35,436 nucleotides of DNA from Ophiothrix spiculata (taxonomy: Eukaryota > Echinodermata > Ophiuroidea > Amphilepidida > Ophiotrichidae), in assembly GCA_000969725.1 (NCBI GenBank), contig JXSR01S073203.1; one strand, given 5' to 3'. A program made the translations under genes and the position numbers. Shown piece after piece: positions 1 to 10,240 of this stretch (its first letter is position 1; the number at the start of each line of letters is the position of its first letter). The notes under the pieces were generated by a model, which saw only the letters and a list, made by a program, of their open reading frames with translations, made no database searches and was not told the DNA's origin.

Positions 1-194
1 TATGTATACATCTGATGCATTTTTATCGTTTATAATAGTATGTTAAGTCTCTAATTTGCTTTAACAAGACGGATATTGCAATTCTGTTTGAAATTATTTA
101 TGAATGTGTATTAAACTTGAGAGTGTCAAAGTAAGAATATTTATAAAGATATTAAGTTGTTAACAGTGAGAAATTTTGAAAGCGCAATTTGTTT

Positions 195-236
195 CTACCA
201 TAGTAGAACTACCATAGTAGAACTACCATAGTAGAA
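195..236. repeat. Tandem repeat, three perfect 14-bp units
   Basis: The unit ctaccatagtagaa occurs three times without mismatch. It is flanked by gttt on the left and ac on the right, so the outermost edges read gtttctac and gtagaaac, which are reverse complements. It is a short minisatellite. No function is visible. Confidence 0.9.
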
Positions 237-399
237 ACACAGTACGTGCAATATTTATACATAGATCTCGATTTGAATTTCCAATCCCATACTATGATGT
301 TGCAAGTTCATATGTTTGACATAGTAAATACCTCCTTGGTTTTGAAACATATTTTTCTTTGTCATTCTGAATTATTCTTCCCATGTAAAAACTTTCAAA

Positions 400-690
400 T
401 GGTATTACATGCAACCTTCTTATTACTAGGCAGATAAATAAGCAAAACGCAATGCCTAGAGAAAACAGAAGTGGCACAACTAGATATATATAAAGGAGAT
501 TGAGTGTAAGATTGTTGTTCCCCTGTCTGATAATGCGTATTCAATACGTTATGAAAGAAGAGGTTAAGTAGTGTTGCATCAAAAGTAGAATTTATTGTTA
601 TTTTACTCGTTTCTATTTCTTAATGCTTCTTATCTTTTATCCAAATGCATCAATATTCCTTTGACATTTGCCGACATTTATAGAAAACAA
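400..690 (-). repeat. Interspersed repeat family beta, copy 1 (inverted)
   Basis: Read on the minus strand this stretch matches the plus-strand copies at 16283-16710 and 23925-24330 in the same order. First comes a tcggcaaatgtcaaagg word with a nearby gataaaagataa word, then a cattatcag-like segment, a tctccttatat-like segment, and finally a ctctaggcattgc / tttgcttatttatctgcct segment. The copies are diverged (my eye estimate is 65-75% over the matching stretches, with indels) and contain no coding potential. The 61- to 63-codon open frames here read across the repeat in both directions and look like chance. The family is probably a non-autonomous mobile element, but I could not find terminal repeats or target duplications. 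Confidence 0.6.
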
Positions 691-1394
691 ATTACTGAAA
701 GAAATTCCAGGTTATCTAGATGAAACTATTGATTTGCATGTTGAATTGTTGTCCCTGCGGTTGGTTTATTTCTAGTGTTTTTGCATCTTTACAAGAGACA
801 TGAAAGAAAGGGGAAATAAAAAAAATACCTGCATTAATGTGATAACATCGACTATCTTATATATTCTAAAGGAAAAGTATCGCTTCACAGTAATAGTATG
901 ACTACTAAATGGTCTCTCAGCAAAAAAATGCCAACTTCAATGCAATGTTGGTTCATCTTGTGTCTGTCTGCGGCAGCAAAGATTGTTTTCAAACATGTAA
1001 CCAATGTTCAAATTATGCTTATCTGTGTACATTTAACCAGTTGAGTTTTATGTGATCATTTTGACTTTTAAACTATATTTTTATGATATGATTTTTGAAT
1101 ATAAATTAAATGTAGCCTTTTAATTTAAAAACAATATGTATTTTAAGGCTATTCTAGGAAGAATTTGGCCTTTGGTTATTACTTATTTTGATAGTATATC
1201 TTAGAATAATGATTCCAATTAAGTTGACAAAATTTAAACAAATACTATCAATTTTGGCTGCAATCTATAATGAGTTGACGGTTGACAATTTTAACTACTT
1301 GCCTTTTAGTCAACTACTTCGTGCATTTTTAAGAATCAAAGGCAAAGGGTGATACTTTCACAGAGTAATGTCTATATTTTCCAAAGAGTAAAGT
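691..1394. other. Unannotated AT-rich DNA
   Basis: I see no open frame of useful length, no repeat matching elsewhere in the window and no RNA gene. It contains only short homopolymers and AT-rich words. Confidence 0.5.
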
Positions 1395-1530
1395 TATTAA
1401 CCTACTTTCCGAGGTGCTATACTAGCAGCAGTTAATACTCTGGAGCTTTAAATCGTAGTCAAACAACTGTGAACACATCTGAGAGACATTTATTCACTTC
1501 GTATTTGCTGAGTTTACATTATTTAAAGAC
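1395..1530 (+). repeat. Interspersed repeat family alpha, copy 1
   Basis: The core at 1431-1512 runs gttaatactctggagc, then tttaaatcgtagtcaa, then acaactgtgaacacat, then ctgagagaca and cttcgtatt. The same ordered words occur at 7630-7840 (plus), 12498-12600 (minus) and 17679-17860 (plus). The copy at 12.5 kb is the closest match and differs at few positions across about 80 bp. The family is non-coding. Its mechanism of spread is unknown to me. Confidence 0.7.
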
Positions 1531-2516
1531 CGTAAAAATCTTACTTGAGTCTTAAAAAGCCAACCTTCTTGCTTTCATTTTAAATGCAAGCATACTGAGA
1601 ATAGGTGTATTATGCTGTTATGATTATAAAATGCTAAATTCATACACCGTCTTAGAATTTAACCAAAGTATTGTTAATTACTTAAAATTTAAAGCGTTAG
1701 CAAAATCTTAATTACTGAAATCTTAACAAATACTGTTCAAAAGGTAATGTTCATAAACCTAGCTATACTGAGGAATTTGATTTTGATTTATACATTGTAG
1801 GAAATTGTTATATAGTAGCTTACCGACTTACTGAAGCGGAGCAATATGCAGTTTCACTTGTTCTTTCTCATAAATATCTAACTAAAATAGTATTGGATAT
1901 TCTCCGTGTTCATTGGTGTCAGTTACACTTTGATATATCCAACACATCTCCTCACAAAGGCATATTCGTAATCTTTTATTTAAAATAATTGAAAACATTG
2001 CAAAAATATGAATATATTTAATTAGACAATAATAAATCATCTTTTTTGAGGTCATTGGGTGAATTCTGAGGCGATTGTTTTGAAATACCTTGGGCAGCGA
2101 AACCGCGGGATGTCATGTTAACCGTAAGATTTTGCCACCTTACACGTCAGAGAAAAGAGGGGGACAGCTCAGACATAATTTAAAACCAACTTATCATAAC
2201 TACCATATTGCCTCTAGCAATGCTACGGTGATTATGACGTGTCACCCAGCAGACGTACACTTGCGGCACTTGCGGCAAGCGTCATGGTTATTGAATAATT
2301 TCACATAGACTATCAGTCACTTTGATATGATGATAAAAACCAACTAATAGCTGTTTAGCCCATCTGTGGACAGCATATAAATTTTAAGCTTTTTGTAGCT
2401 AAGTTTTCACGGATATCAATTGCTCACATATAATGCGAAATAGCAAGCATTAGTATCTGTGTCTTTGGACATATAGTCAAGACGCATGTAACACATGATA
2501 ACTATATTTCTTCATC
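1531..2516. other. Unannotated DNA, mildly less AT-rich at 2080-2300
   Basis: No supported gene. A 72-codon frame at 2090-2308 (plus) lies in a stretch with more C+G than its surroundings (words such as gaaaccgcggg and cttgcggcacttgcgg), but its predicted protein has no motif I recognise and no neighbouring exon-like frame. I treat it as chance. Confidence 0.45.
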
Positions 2517-2577
2517 TACAAAAGGTTATATGGTAGACTACGCAACTACCTTTTTTTCTACTATATGACCTTTTGTA
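2517..2577. repeat. Hairpin with 21-nt arms
   Basis: Arms 2517-2537 and 2557-2577 are reverse complements apart from two positions, with a 19-nt loop. The right arm overlaps the last recognisable codons of the neighbouring minus-strand LINE relic. The hairpin may be the edge of that insertion or a separate small inverted repeat. Confidence 0.7.
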
Positions 2578-4420
2578 TGTTTGAAAACATTTTACCTTTG
2601 AACCAGTTGCTAATTCCATGTAATTCTTTATGAAAACATTCCATTTTGGATGAAATATCAGAGTGTGAAAATTGTGTTGTCAGCAAAGAAAATAATGTCA
2701 AACAAGGACGTTGTGTTTGTAATAGTATAAAAACCAAAGGACCTGATATAGAACCTTGGGAACACCACATTCAATTTCTTTATCAACGGAGTCACTTAAT
2801 TAACTGCCATATATATTGAATTATTTGATCTGAAACCAAATTGTTTTCATTTAAAATCTTGTTCTTGTCAATGTAGTCCATACATTAATTAAACACCAAT
2901 CTTTCAAGAATTTAAGGGAAACATGTAAGGACAAAATATGGGTCTGTAATTTGAAAATACTTCAGAATCATCTTTTTTTTTATAGTGGTATTACTTTTGC
3001 AATTTTCAGTTGTTTGGGTACTATCCCTGTATCCAAAGGTACAGATATCTCCGGTGCGATCTTTTCTACAATCATATTGGCTAAATTGTCGTGACCAGGG
3101 CTTTTATTTTGGTTGAATTTGCTGATAATTTTTAATATTTCTTGAGGAACAATTGGTTTATTGTATGTTTACGCAGGTTGTTTCAAGTTGTCGACCAATG
3201 ACGGTAAAAATATTTCCACATTTTCTGATTATATCGTTTAGTTTATTTTGGTACATTTTAAACTTAACACTACATTTTTCTGCATGATATTTCAAGTACT
3301 CTTTTTATAGCTTGTTTTTTTGTGTTAATACTCTTAAGAATACCTTTTGTAATCCAAGGAGATTGTGGAGTTTTACGTCTATTAGTATTACATTTTCTAA
3401 TTGGTATACATTCATCATATAATTCATTAAATTTTTCATTGACATTATTGTAGTCAGTCTCCGTATTACTACCAAGGAGAAAGTCATTCCAGTTAATTTG
3501 AGAAAGTTTCTGTTTTAGTAATTTAATATTATCGTCAGTAAATCGTCTTTTAAAATAGAACAATGTAGTTGTTGTCTTGTCTTCGACTATTATATCTTTT
3601 CTAAATAGAATAGTAGGAAAATGGTCAGTAATGTCCGTAACTAATACTGCTGTTTCAATTGTTTTGTCAAAATTAGTAAGACTATTGGTTTTTTTTTTGT
3701 TTTTTGTTATTCTCGTTGGTTTTAAGACAGTGTGGGTTATATAGTGGGAATGAATTATTATTATTATTACACAATCATTTATATATATAGCGCCCCACAA
3801 AGAACGGAACGCTTTACAAAGATATAAATACAGAATAGCAACAAAGACAAACAGAGCAGTAAATTATGGGAACAACTTTGTCTTCAGCTGCCGCTTGAAC
3901 ATAGGCAAGGATGAGCTTCACGCAAACACATTTAAGGTCGTACTAAAGACGAGCTGCTGCAATAGCAAAACTCATATCACCGGCACGTTTTAATCAGGTC
4001 TAAATAGTCGTGAGTTTGTCTATCAATGTCATCTTTAAGCAGGTCGATATTGTGATCATCCATAGTAAAACTTTCCTTTTTCTCAGAATTTATGATATCA
4101 AAAATGGGAGTAATATCAGTGAAATCAGTAAAATATCAGTAAAAATAAGCTTAGTTTTTGCGTTTGTATTTTTAACTTCAATGAAACACGATTCAAAATT
4201 GGAATTTGCTTTCATACATCTTGTCTAGGCTAGTATTTAACATCGTTTGATATTAACATACCGACACCTTAATTCTGTTTGTGTATTCAATGTGTAGCCT
4301 GGTAATTTGTAATAATCAAAAGGTTTATCTTTTAGGTGCGTTTCCGATAAACCAATAGCGGTACATTTATGATCAAGGGTTTTTAAGCAACATCAGCTTT
4401 TCTAATTTTTACCAATACTT
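2560..4420 (-). pseudogene. Degraded jockey/CR1-like LINE: endonuclease and partial reverse transcriptase
   Basis: On the minus strand the order is that of a non-LTR retrotransposon ORF2. An apurinic-type endonuclease word AIGLSETHLKD is at about 4336-4360, followed by a LPGY-like word. FESCFIEVKN comes next, then NIDLLKDD (4026-4052, the degenerate equivalent of the family GDFN-D motif), KPTRITKN, and TDHFPTIL (3616-3629, containing the conserved catalytic histidine). A linker follows with PWITKGILKSI (about 3330-3360), then reverse-transcriptase words SNYRP, a broken GVP/QGSISGPLVF (2734-2770) and an ADN-like remnant of the FADD box. There are many frameshifts and stops. The segment between the NNLVSDQ-like word and GVPQG is far shorter than in intact relatives, so there is an internal deletion. 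The longest surviving frame is 176 codons (3270-3800). It is split by an insertion at 3753-3991. The upstream 5' part and the C-terminal end are absent. It is certainly non-functional. LINE identity is firm and the clade is tentative. Confidence 0.9.
3753..3991 (-). mobile_element. SINE or truncated-LINE tail inserted in the LINE endonuclease
   Basis: This 239-bp insertion interrupts the minus-strand LINE exactly between codons for ...YLDLI (ending at 3992) and HSHYI... (starting at 3752); with it removed the frame is continuous. On the minus strand it ends with gtaaagcg, a ttctttgtgg spacer, ggcgctatatata and then (TAA)n. This is the stem-and-microsatellite 3' tail I associate with CR1/L2-like LINEs and the SINEs that borrow their tails. 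A three-base target duplication (AAT on the plus strand at both edges) is possible but could be chance. I could not confirm tRNA-derived A and B boxes, so SINE versus 5'-truncated LINE stays open. Confidence 0.8.
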
Positions 4421-5020
4421 CTTATATATTAGTTTCCATCACTTTAGAAAACATCCTGAATTGTAAATTAAAGTGTTAGTTCTAACTTTCAACTGATATA
4501 TCCGGTTATATTAATTAGATTCAACTGAAATCTTAATGAAAAAAAAGAACAAATGAAAAATTAATAAAGCTTCTATAGAACCTGGTTAAGTATTTTTTCT
4601 TTCTTGTTTTCATGTCTGTTTTGTTGTTACTATCATTATAGTTAATACCTTACCTTCAGAAGTCAAGTCAAAAATCTTTATTAGCGACCCCTTCAGCAAA
4701 AAACAATTGTTTCAACCACAGCAGACTACTTAATTGGATGTTGATTTGGTTCTCAATCTGTTTTAATGGAATTGTAAATTTCATTTCCTCGCTTGTTTGA
4801 TTTCTGCCGCAACTTAAATGTGCATTTAATTGCAACATGCATTTCTATTTAATATGTTATTTATAAGCGTAATACTAGAAATGTTCTAATACTGTAGGTA
4901 AATAAAATAAAAAAAGGTCTTTGTATATCGATATGAAATAACGTCTAGCTCTTTTTCACTCCGGGGGCGCTAATATAAAGGAAACACATAATGTACATTA
5001 AAGAAAGTATACTTTAGGTC
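4421..5020. other. Unannotated AT-rich DNA
   Basis: No frame or repeat that I can support. The upstream side of the LINE relic may continue a short way in here, but the protein signal fades above about 4420 after a frameshift in an A-run. Confidence 0.4.
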
Positions 5021-5023
5021 CTA

Positions 5024-5045
5024 GATACTGGTATATACCAGTATC
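5024..5045. repeat. Perfect 22-nt palindrome
   Basis: The half-site gatactggtat is followed directly by its reverse complement. Related words ccagtattg and caatactgg recur at about 5064, 5101 and 5124, so the palindrome sits in a 110-bp patch of repeated inverted half-sites. No open frame is associated. Confidence 0.9.
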
Positions 5046-5129
5046 GGTCAATTCTAGGTCATTCCAGTATTGATTTGTTACAGTATTGTTGAAAAAATTA
5101 CAATACTGGTACACAGATTTCATTCCAGT

Positions 5130-6590
5130 ATTGGACAATGCCTTTTTCAAGTAACAATCACTAAGTTTGCTCCATTTATCAAAGATATTGTTCTTGGAAA
5201 GTTCTTATTCTCCAATTGTGTATGTAGTTTTCCACACTGCCACTTTACAATCTTTCTTTTCTGAAACGGCAGAAATGTCAAGTTGGAAGCCAACATTTAT
5301 ACTAACCAAGCAGGAATTGAAAGACTAAGTATAAATCTAATCTTACCAACTAATCATAGTCAGATCAATTTAGAAAGAGGACAGATTTAAAACTCCTGGT
5401 AGAGTCTTACTTTCTACGCAATGTGGCAGGCTTGTGCCTTCTCCTGTTGGACGTAGGGGCCTATAATGTATCTCCAAAATAAGAGGGATCATTTAGTTAA
5501 CGACTGATTTAAAAGGAGAACGAGAATTTGCAAAATATATCCCACCCCAAATGCTTAGATCTTATGAAGTTGAATTGTAAAACATTATCACAAAATAATT
5601 GTCTTTCCCAATGCAACAAATTATTCGCGAAATATATTGTACACGCTCCAAATATGAATTAACTGACTATTATAAGCAGCAATATTAGAAGTCAAAAGCA
5701 GTAAATCACTTTCACAGCTCACATATTTCTTTTAATCTCATGTCAAAAATATGAAAAAAGTTTGGAGATAAGAACTTTAATTCCAAACCCGATTATTAGT
5801 ATTGCTAGTTGGTTATTCTACGTCAATTTGATGAGTCATATACATCAACAATTTTAAAATGCGATTCATGAGATGCTTAAATTCTCATCCAAACATCATC
5901 TTTAAATAATCATCTTAAGTAAAACCTCTTCAATGGGAAAAGGGTGCATATCAAAGCATTGACGATTTTACATATTTGCTGTTTATGCATCATCTGTTTG
6001 TATGCATTAGGAAACGCCATCCTTCCATAGACACTTCTGTGTCAAAACACTTGAAACTGTCTTACAATGAGACGTTATTGTATTAATTGTATTATTAATC
6101 ATCTAATAATATATAACACCAAAATGCTTAACCACTCAAGTGTCTGAATTGGTGTTCCAATTGTGTTTTTCCTGTTATTTTTCAAAAATGAATAAGACTA
6201 TATAATGCGGTATTACTGGGTTTCTCTTGAATATGTCTACATCTGATGAATTTGTCAAATTATGTGTGTCAAATGCGGCAAAAGGAAAGATTTATCAGAA
6301 AAATAAGATATAGAATAAGTAATTTCGAAAGCCATTTAAGCAAAAAATCATTCTTACTTATGAGTAATCTTGAGCCTGTTCTTTGTATTGTCTTGTTTGA
6401 ACAATAATGTTGTGTCAGATGTATTTCACGTAGTTATATTCTCTTTAACTTTTTTTGTTTATTAGGGAAAGACGATATACAGACCTATATAACTGGTTTT
6501 CGAGTCTTTTCCTCCATCTTCTGCATTTTTATGCTTTGTTGTTATATTTTGCATGTTTTTCTTTTTATTGAAATAAAGAACAATTTCGAA
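5130..6590. other. Unannotated AT-rich DNA
   Basis: Nothing recognisable on either strand. A 64-codon frame at 5070-5264 is chance level and partly overlaps the palindromic patch. Confidence 0.45.
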
Positions 6591-6597
6591 AATATTT

Positions 6598-6790
6598 TAA
6601 CGCGCGCATAGTCCGTAACATTTTCGGACACATTTGTTTATTTTGGCTAAAAATGGCTAATTTGAGTTTTTAAAAATGGCATTAAATGTGAAATACGCGC
6701 GAAGCGCGCATAAAAATAATTCCGGGAAAAACGGAGGGGGGGGGGGGGTATTTTTTAAGGGAAAATGTCTCCTATGCCCCCCGTAGGTGA
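6598..6790. repeat. CpG-rich patch with GCGC palindrome and G-run
   Basis: Within AT-rich surroundings this patch carries aacgcgcgcat, the palindromic cgcgcgaagcgcgc (about 6696-6709), then tccgggaaaaacgg and an unbroken G-run. Such clusters often mark the end of an interspersed repeat. I found no partner copy in the window. Confidence 0.4.
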
Positions 6791-6829
6791 TAAAGACAGT
6801 AAGAGGTTATTCACAAATTTATTGCATAT

Positions 6830-6850
6830 TACAGGGTGTCCATAAATTAA
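6830..6850 (+). repeat. Solo transposon-like terminus, tacagggtgtcc
   Basis: The word tacagggtgtcc followed by an A-rich stretch is a form commonly seen at the ends of Tc1/mariner-like elements and their MITEs. No matching inverted end is nearby, so this is a relic or a coincidence. Related words occur at 18640, 18829, 20263 and 27158 (plus) and at 22792-22806 and 25315-25328 (minus). Confidence 0.35.
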
Positions 6851-7204
6851 TTGCACACTTTTAAATGTTAATAACTTAATGCATTTTGAATAAACAGTGT
6901 TCCCGTATAAAGATATTTCATATTTATATGAGTTTATTATTGAGTTTGATATACATTATGAATGCAAATGATAAATAAGTATTCAAACAGCTTTCTTTTA
7001 GTAAAAGAAACTCATTTTAGCTACATTCCGTGTTGTATGATTTTGTATAATTGTATTCATTATGTTGTGGATATTTCAAGAAATCAAGTCAAAAATAGGA
7101 GTTACTTCCACTCTTAAATGGTTTGATCCTTTAAATAAAATCAGAGATACTAGGTATGGCATGTTCACATAAAGCAAATGGTAAGTTAACAAACTATTCT
7201 GAGG

Positions 7205-7640
7205 TTCGAACGGCTGTGACCGTCCGTCCCATACCAGCCGTACATGCAGCCTTTTGATATTTCCATTTTTTAAACATTTGCAACGACCATGTTATGAGGA
7301 TTAGAATGACACCTCAATTAACTTCATTCGATTTCTAGAAGTCAAGTTATGTTCCGTTAAAGGTTGTCTTGGAGTAAAATGTGTAACTGAGATAACCGTA
7401 TTTAAAGATTAGTAAGCCGTACATTTTCTGTTGATTGTCCTTAAAATATACCGATATATTTCATATTTCCGATCATTTTCTTCAAATGAAACTTTGCTGG
7501 TGGTTTGAAGTAAGCATAAGGGTTGTAAATAATACCTTTAAAAATCAATTTTGGCAAATTTACATGATTTTCACCTGTAGCGCAAAATGAAGTTTTCGGC
7601 TCCTTTGGTATGAACGGTCTAATTTGATTATGTCTATTTA
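7205..7640 (+). repeat. Interspersed repeat family epsilon, copy 1
   Basis: It matches 32245-32640 in order. Shared words include tgtgaccgtcc, agccgta-atgcag, atttccattttttaaa, then ggagtaaaatgt, tacattttctgtt, tttccgat and aagtaagca. Divergence is moderate, with indels. A 68-codon minus frame (7441-7647) lies in it, but the corresponding stretch of the other copy is shifted by indels, arguing against coding. It abuts alpha copy 2. Confidence 0.7.
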
Positions 7641-7840
7641 GCACCAATAAATACTCTAGAGCATTAATGCCCGCGTATTAAGGGTTTGTCAACAACTGTA
7701 AACACATCTGAAAGACATTCGCTTCGCATTAGCAACCGGGTATTTTGATAAGGAAGACCGTGTGATAAGTGCTTGTGCGCTTGACATCCTCTGACAGCTT
7801 GAAGGGGACACGCCTATTGGCGTCAAGTAAAACAAGTGAG
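7630..7840 (+). repeat. Interspersed repeat family alpha, copy 2
   Basis: It begins near tatgtctatt, passes through atactctagagcatta, gtcaacaactgtaaac and acatctgaaagaca, and ends around gacacgcctattggcg. It aligns over its full length with the copy at 17679-17860 (tgctt..gtcaacaactgtaaac, then gacatgcttattagc). Non-coding. Confidence 0.7.
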
Positions 7841-8490
7841 GCAAATAATTATATTTGCCGTAATTTTATATAAAAATGTGTATATTCGGATTTTGCTTCA
7901 AAGGATATACATTCATTTAATCACTGCTTCACTTATAACATTTGACAAAAAGCTAGAAATCCAAAAATTAATGCAATAATTTCAAGGAAGGCCTCCATTG
8001 TTTGAAACACATACAAAATACTAAAATGATTTCCGATTTCTGAATGCGTTAGGAAAACGAAGTGCTCAGAGAAAACATGCGAATACAAAAAGATAATAAG
8101 ATAATCCAATATGATAATTTGACAATAAAATATGTGAAATTGAGATACTCAATATATGATAGCTGTTATTATGAAACTACCCAAAACGACCGTGATCGAT
8201 AAAACAGTAAAAATTGTTTGCCGCAATGGCACTCTCACATTTAAGAAATATAGCGGGTCGAACTGACAATCGATTGGTGTTTTATCTCAATACATCAAAG
8301 ACGCAATATATAAAGCCAGCATGAAGGATTAATTTTGTTCTGAATCGTTTAAAACGATAACTGTTTACCTAACAAACTATAACTAAAAAACCCTGAATAA
8401 ATAATAAAGAACTTTATATTTATTTTCTTATAAATGGTATAACATCGAGTGCCAGAACAAAAGCATAATTTTCAAAACTAGAACAAATAA
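7841..8490. other. Unannotated AT-rich DNA
   Basis: No supported feature. A weak resemblance to family beta near 8041-8100 (gcgttaggaaaacgaa, gctcagagaaaac) is too short to annotate. Confidence 0.4.
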
Positions 8491-8492
8491 TA

Positions 8493-8937
8493 TGTGACCC
8501 GTCGTATCGAAAGGTACCTTAAGGTCGGCAAAATTAAAATAGATTTGTTGGTCTCATCTGAAAGATTATATTTTAAGCTTTAAAATGACACCTTGCTTTT
8601 GGTTATTGGATGTTCGATTACAAAGTTACATCCAATTTGGTAAAAGTTATCGGGCTGAATCCGAAAACTAAAGTTCTGAGAAAATCAAGTTTAAAGTTTC
8701 TGTACTGGTTGAACGTGAATGGAGAAAGGATTTTTATCTCGGTTTTTAAAACATTTGTCTTATGTTTAGGATGTTGGAACCTGATTAATATGATAGAATA
8801 TACTTCAAAGGTAACGTTTCTGATGAAATTAGAAATTCGACCTTGGACGTGATTTTTGACTATGCTCAGCTTCAATGGCCTATATCTAGTAATTTACTAT
8901 GCCGGTATTAAGGTACCTTTCGATATGACGGGACACA
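8493..8937. mobile_element. TA-flanked MITE with ~30-bp terminal inverted repeats
   Basis: The left end reads tgtgacccgtcgtatc then gaaaggtacctta. The right end, reverse complemented, reads tgtgtcccgtcatatc then gaaaggtacctta: two substitutions over about 29 bp. Both ends are bordered by TA (8491-8492 and 8938-8939), fitting a TA target duplication as made by Tc1/mariner-type transposases. The 445-bp body encodes no transposase. The overlapping 80-codon (plus) and 85-codon (minus) frames inside it are mirror shadows with no motif. It is a non-autonomous element. The superfamily call rests on the TA only. Confidence 0.85.
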
Positions 8938-9191
8938 TATGTTATTCATTTATTTTGCCTCACTTCATACAAAATGTCTTTTAAATAAACATGAAGGAAA
9001 GATAATACACAAGACTTTGTTCACATCCAATTGAATTGCCTAAATTATTCAGAGACTATGAATTCTAAATTGTTTTGTAAGAGTATTATGTCAGATCATA
9101 TTGCTTTTTAAATGTATTACGACATGTAAGTCATTAAAATAGTTTCATATCGTAATACTTTGTATGTCTTGAAATGAAATGATGAATTATG

Positions 9192-9571
9192 TTGCTCTTT
9201 TATTGAAATAACAGGTTTATAACAACTGTTCATATTTAACATTTGAATAGTATTTTTACACAACAAAAATGCACGTGGTACAATGTTGAAGGAAAAATAA
9301 CAACACGATATTTATTTATTTAAAATAACAACACGATATTTATTTATTGCTCTTTTATTGAAATAACAGGTTTATAACAATTGTTCATATTTAACATTTG
9401 AATAGTATATTTACACAACAAAAATGCAGTTTTAAATTCACGTCAAACCTGTCTTTAAATATTTTAACAAAACATTGTAAAGAAAGCAAATAATTTTAAT
9501 TAACTTTATGATAACGTACATTGTACGTCGTACAATGTTGAAGGAAAAATAACAACACGATATGTATTAAG
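9192..9571 (+). repeat. Tandem duplication of a ~155-bp unit, second unit interrupted
   Basis: Unit 1 starts at 9192 and unit 2 at 9347, both with ttgctcttttattgaa, continuing near-identically for about 80 bp to acaacaaaaatgca. Unit 1 continues directly with tacaatgttgaagg and ataacaacacgatat. In unit 2 that tail appears only after about 100 unrelated bases (9429-9528), resuming at about 9529. A smaller 26-bp echo of ataacaacacgatattt lies at 9320-9346. Non-coding. Confidence 0.85.
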
Positions 9572-10236
9572 ATTGGTGACAAATAAACCATATAATTTGA
9601 TTTGATAAAAAAAAAATGCAGGTGAGTTATCCCCCTGACTTGTAATTCCACACGGCCTCAGCAAACTTTACAGAGCAGTTCTAATCATCGGGTTAAATCA
9701 CTACCTGGACTCTCTGGGGCCAAAGGGCTTACTACGGCCTACATATTGGCGCAACTCTAGCTTGAGCAATTCACACACTCATAGAATATATAGTTTTTCT
9801 TATGTTAAACAGTCCGAGAACTAACCGACTGAGCTAGCGAGAACTATGATATCGACCCCGAAGTGATATGTAATAATCAATTTTTTGATATTGACACACT
9901 ATAAAAAGGTCCACCTTAAACATGATAAATTGAAAAAAAAAGCATCTGCACTGTGACAACGAGCCAAAGATAGTGAATGCACAACGTTTGTCTGGAAAAA
10001 ATGATGTCATACTTTCCACCAATTAGAGTGTCAATTTCATTGCACACAGTCTTTTGCGCAGATTTTGCATTTCTGCTGATGGTAACGATTTGCTATAACA
10101 TGTAACCAGATTAGCAAACCCTTGCGTATTAGTGTAACTAAGTTCATTCAAAATTATTCAATTATTACCCAATCATATTATTACTTGTAAACAAAATGAA
10201 TTGCCAGAAAAAAAACCAATAGTACAATCCTGCAAG
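9572..10236. other. Unannotated DNA
   Basis: No supported gene. The stretch 9610-9840 is less AT-rich (words cacggcctcagcaa, ctacctggactctctgg) and may be an old repeat, but it has no second copy here. Confidence 0.4.
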
Positions 10237-10240
10237 TTAA

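Noticed and set aside
195..236. CRISPR array
   Set aside because: The three 14-bp units have no spacers, and the DNA is clearly eukaryotic.
2090..2308. 72-codon frame in a less AT-rich stretch as an exon
   Set aside because: No recognisable domain and no supporting neighbouring exon. Length is within chance expectation for 35 kb.
3270..3800. Longest open frame (176 codons, minus) as an intact gene
   Set aside because: It is a slice of LINE ORF2 covering the end of the endonuclease and the linker. Its first codons come from the inserted element's tail and the flanking LINE parts are frameshifted.
8610..8875. Overlapping 80- and 85-codon frames on opposite strands
   Set aside because: They cover the same bases inside a MITE and have no motif. 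At most one could be real, and neither resembles a transposase.
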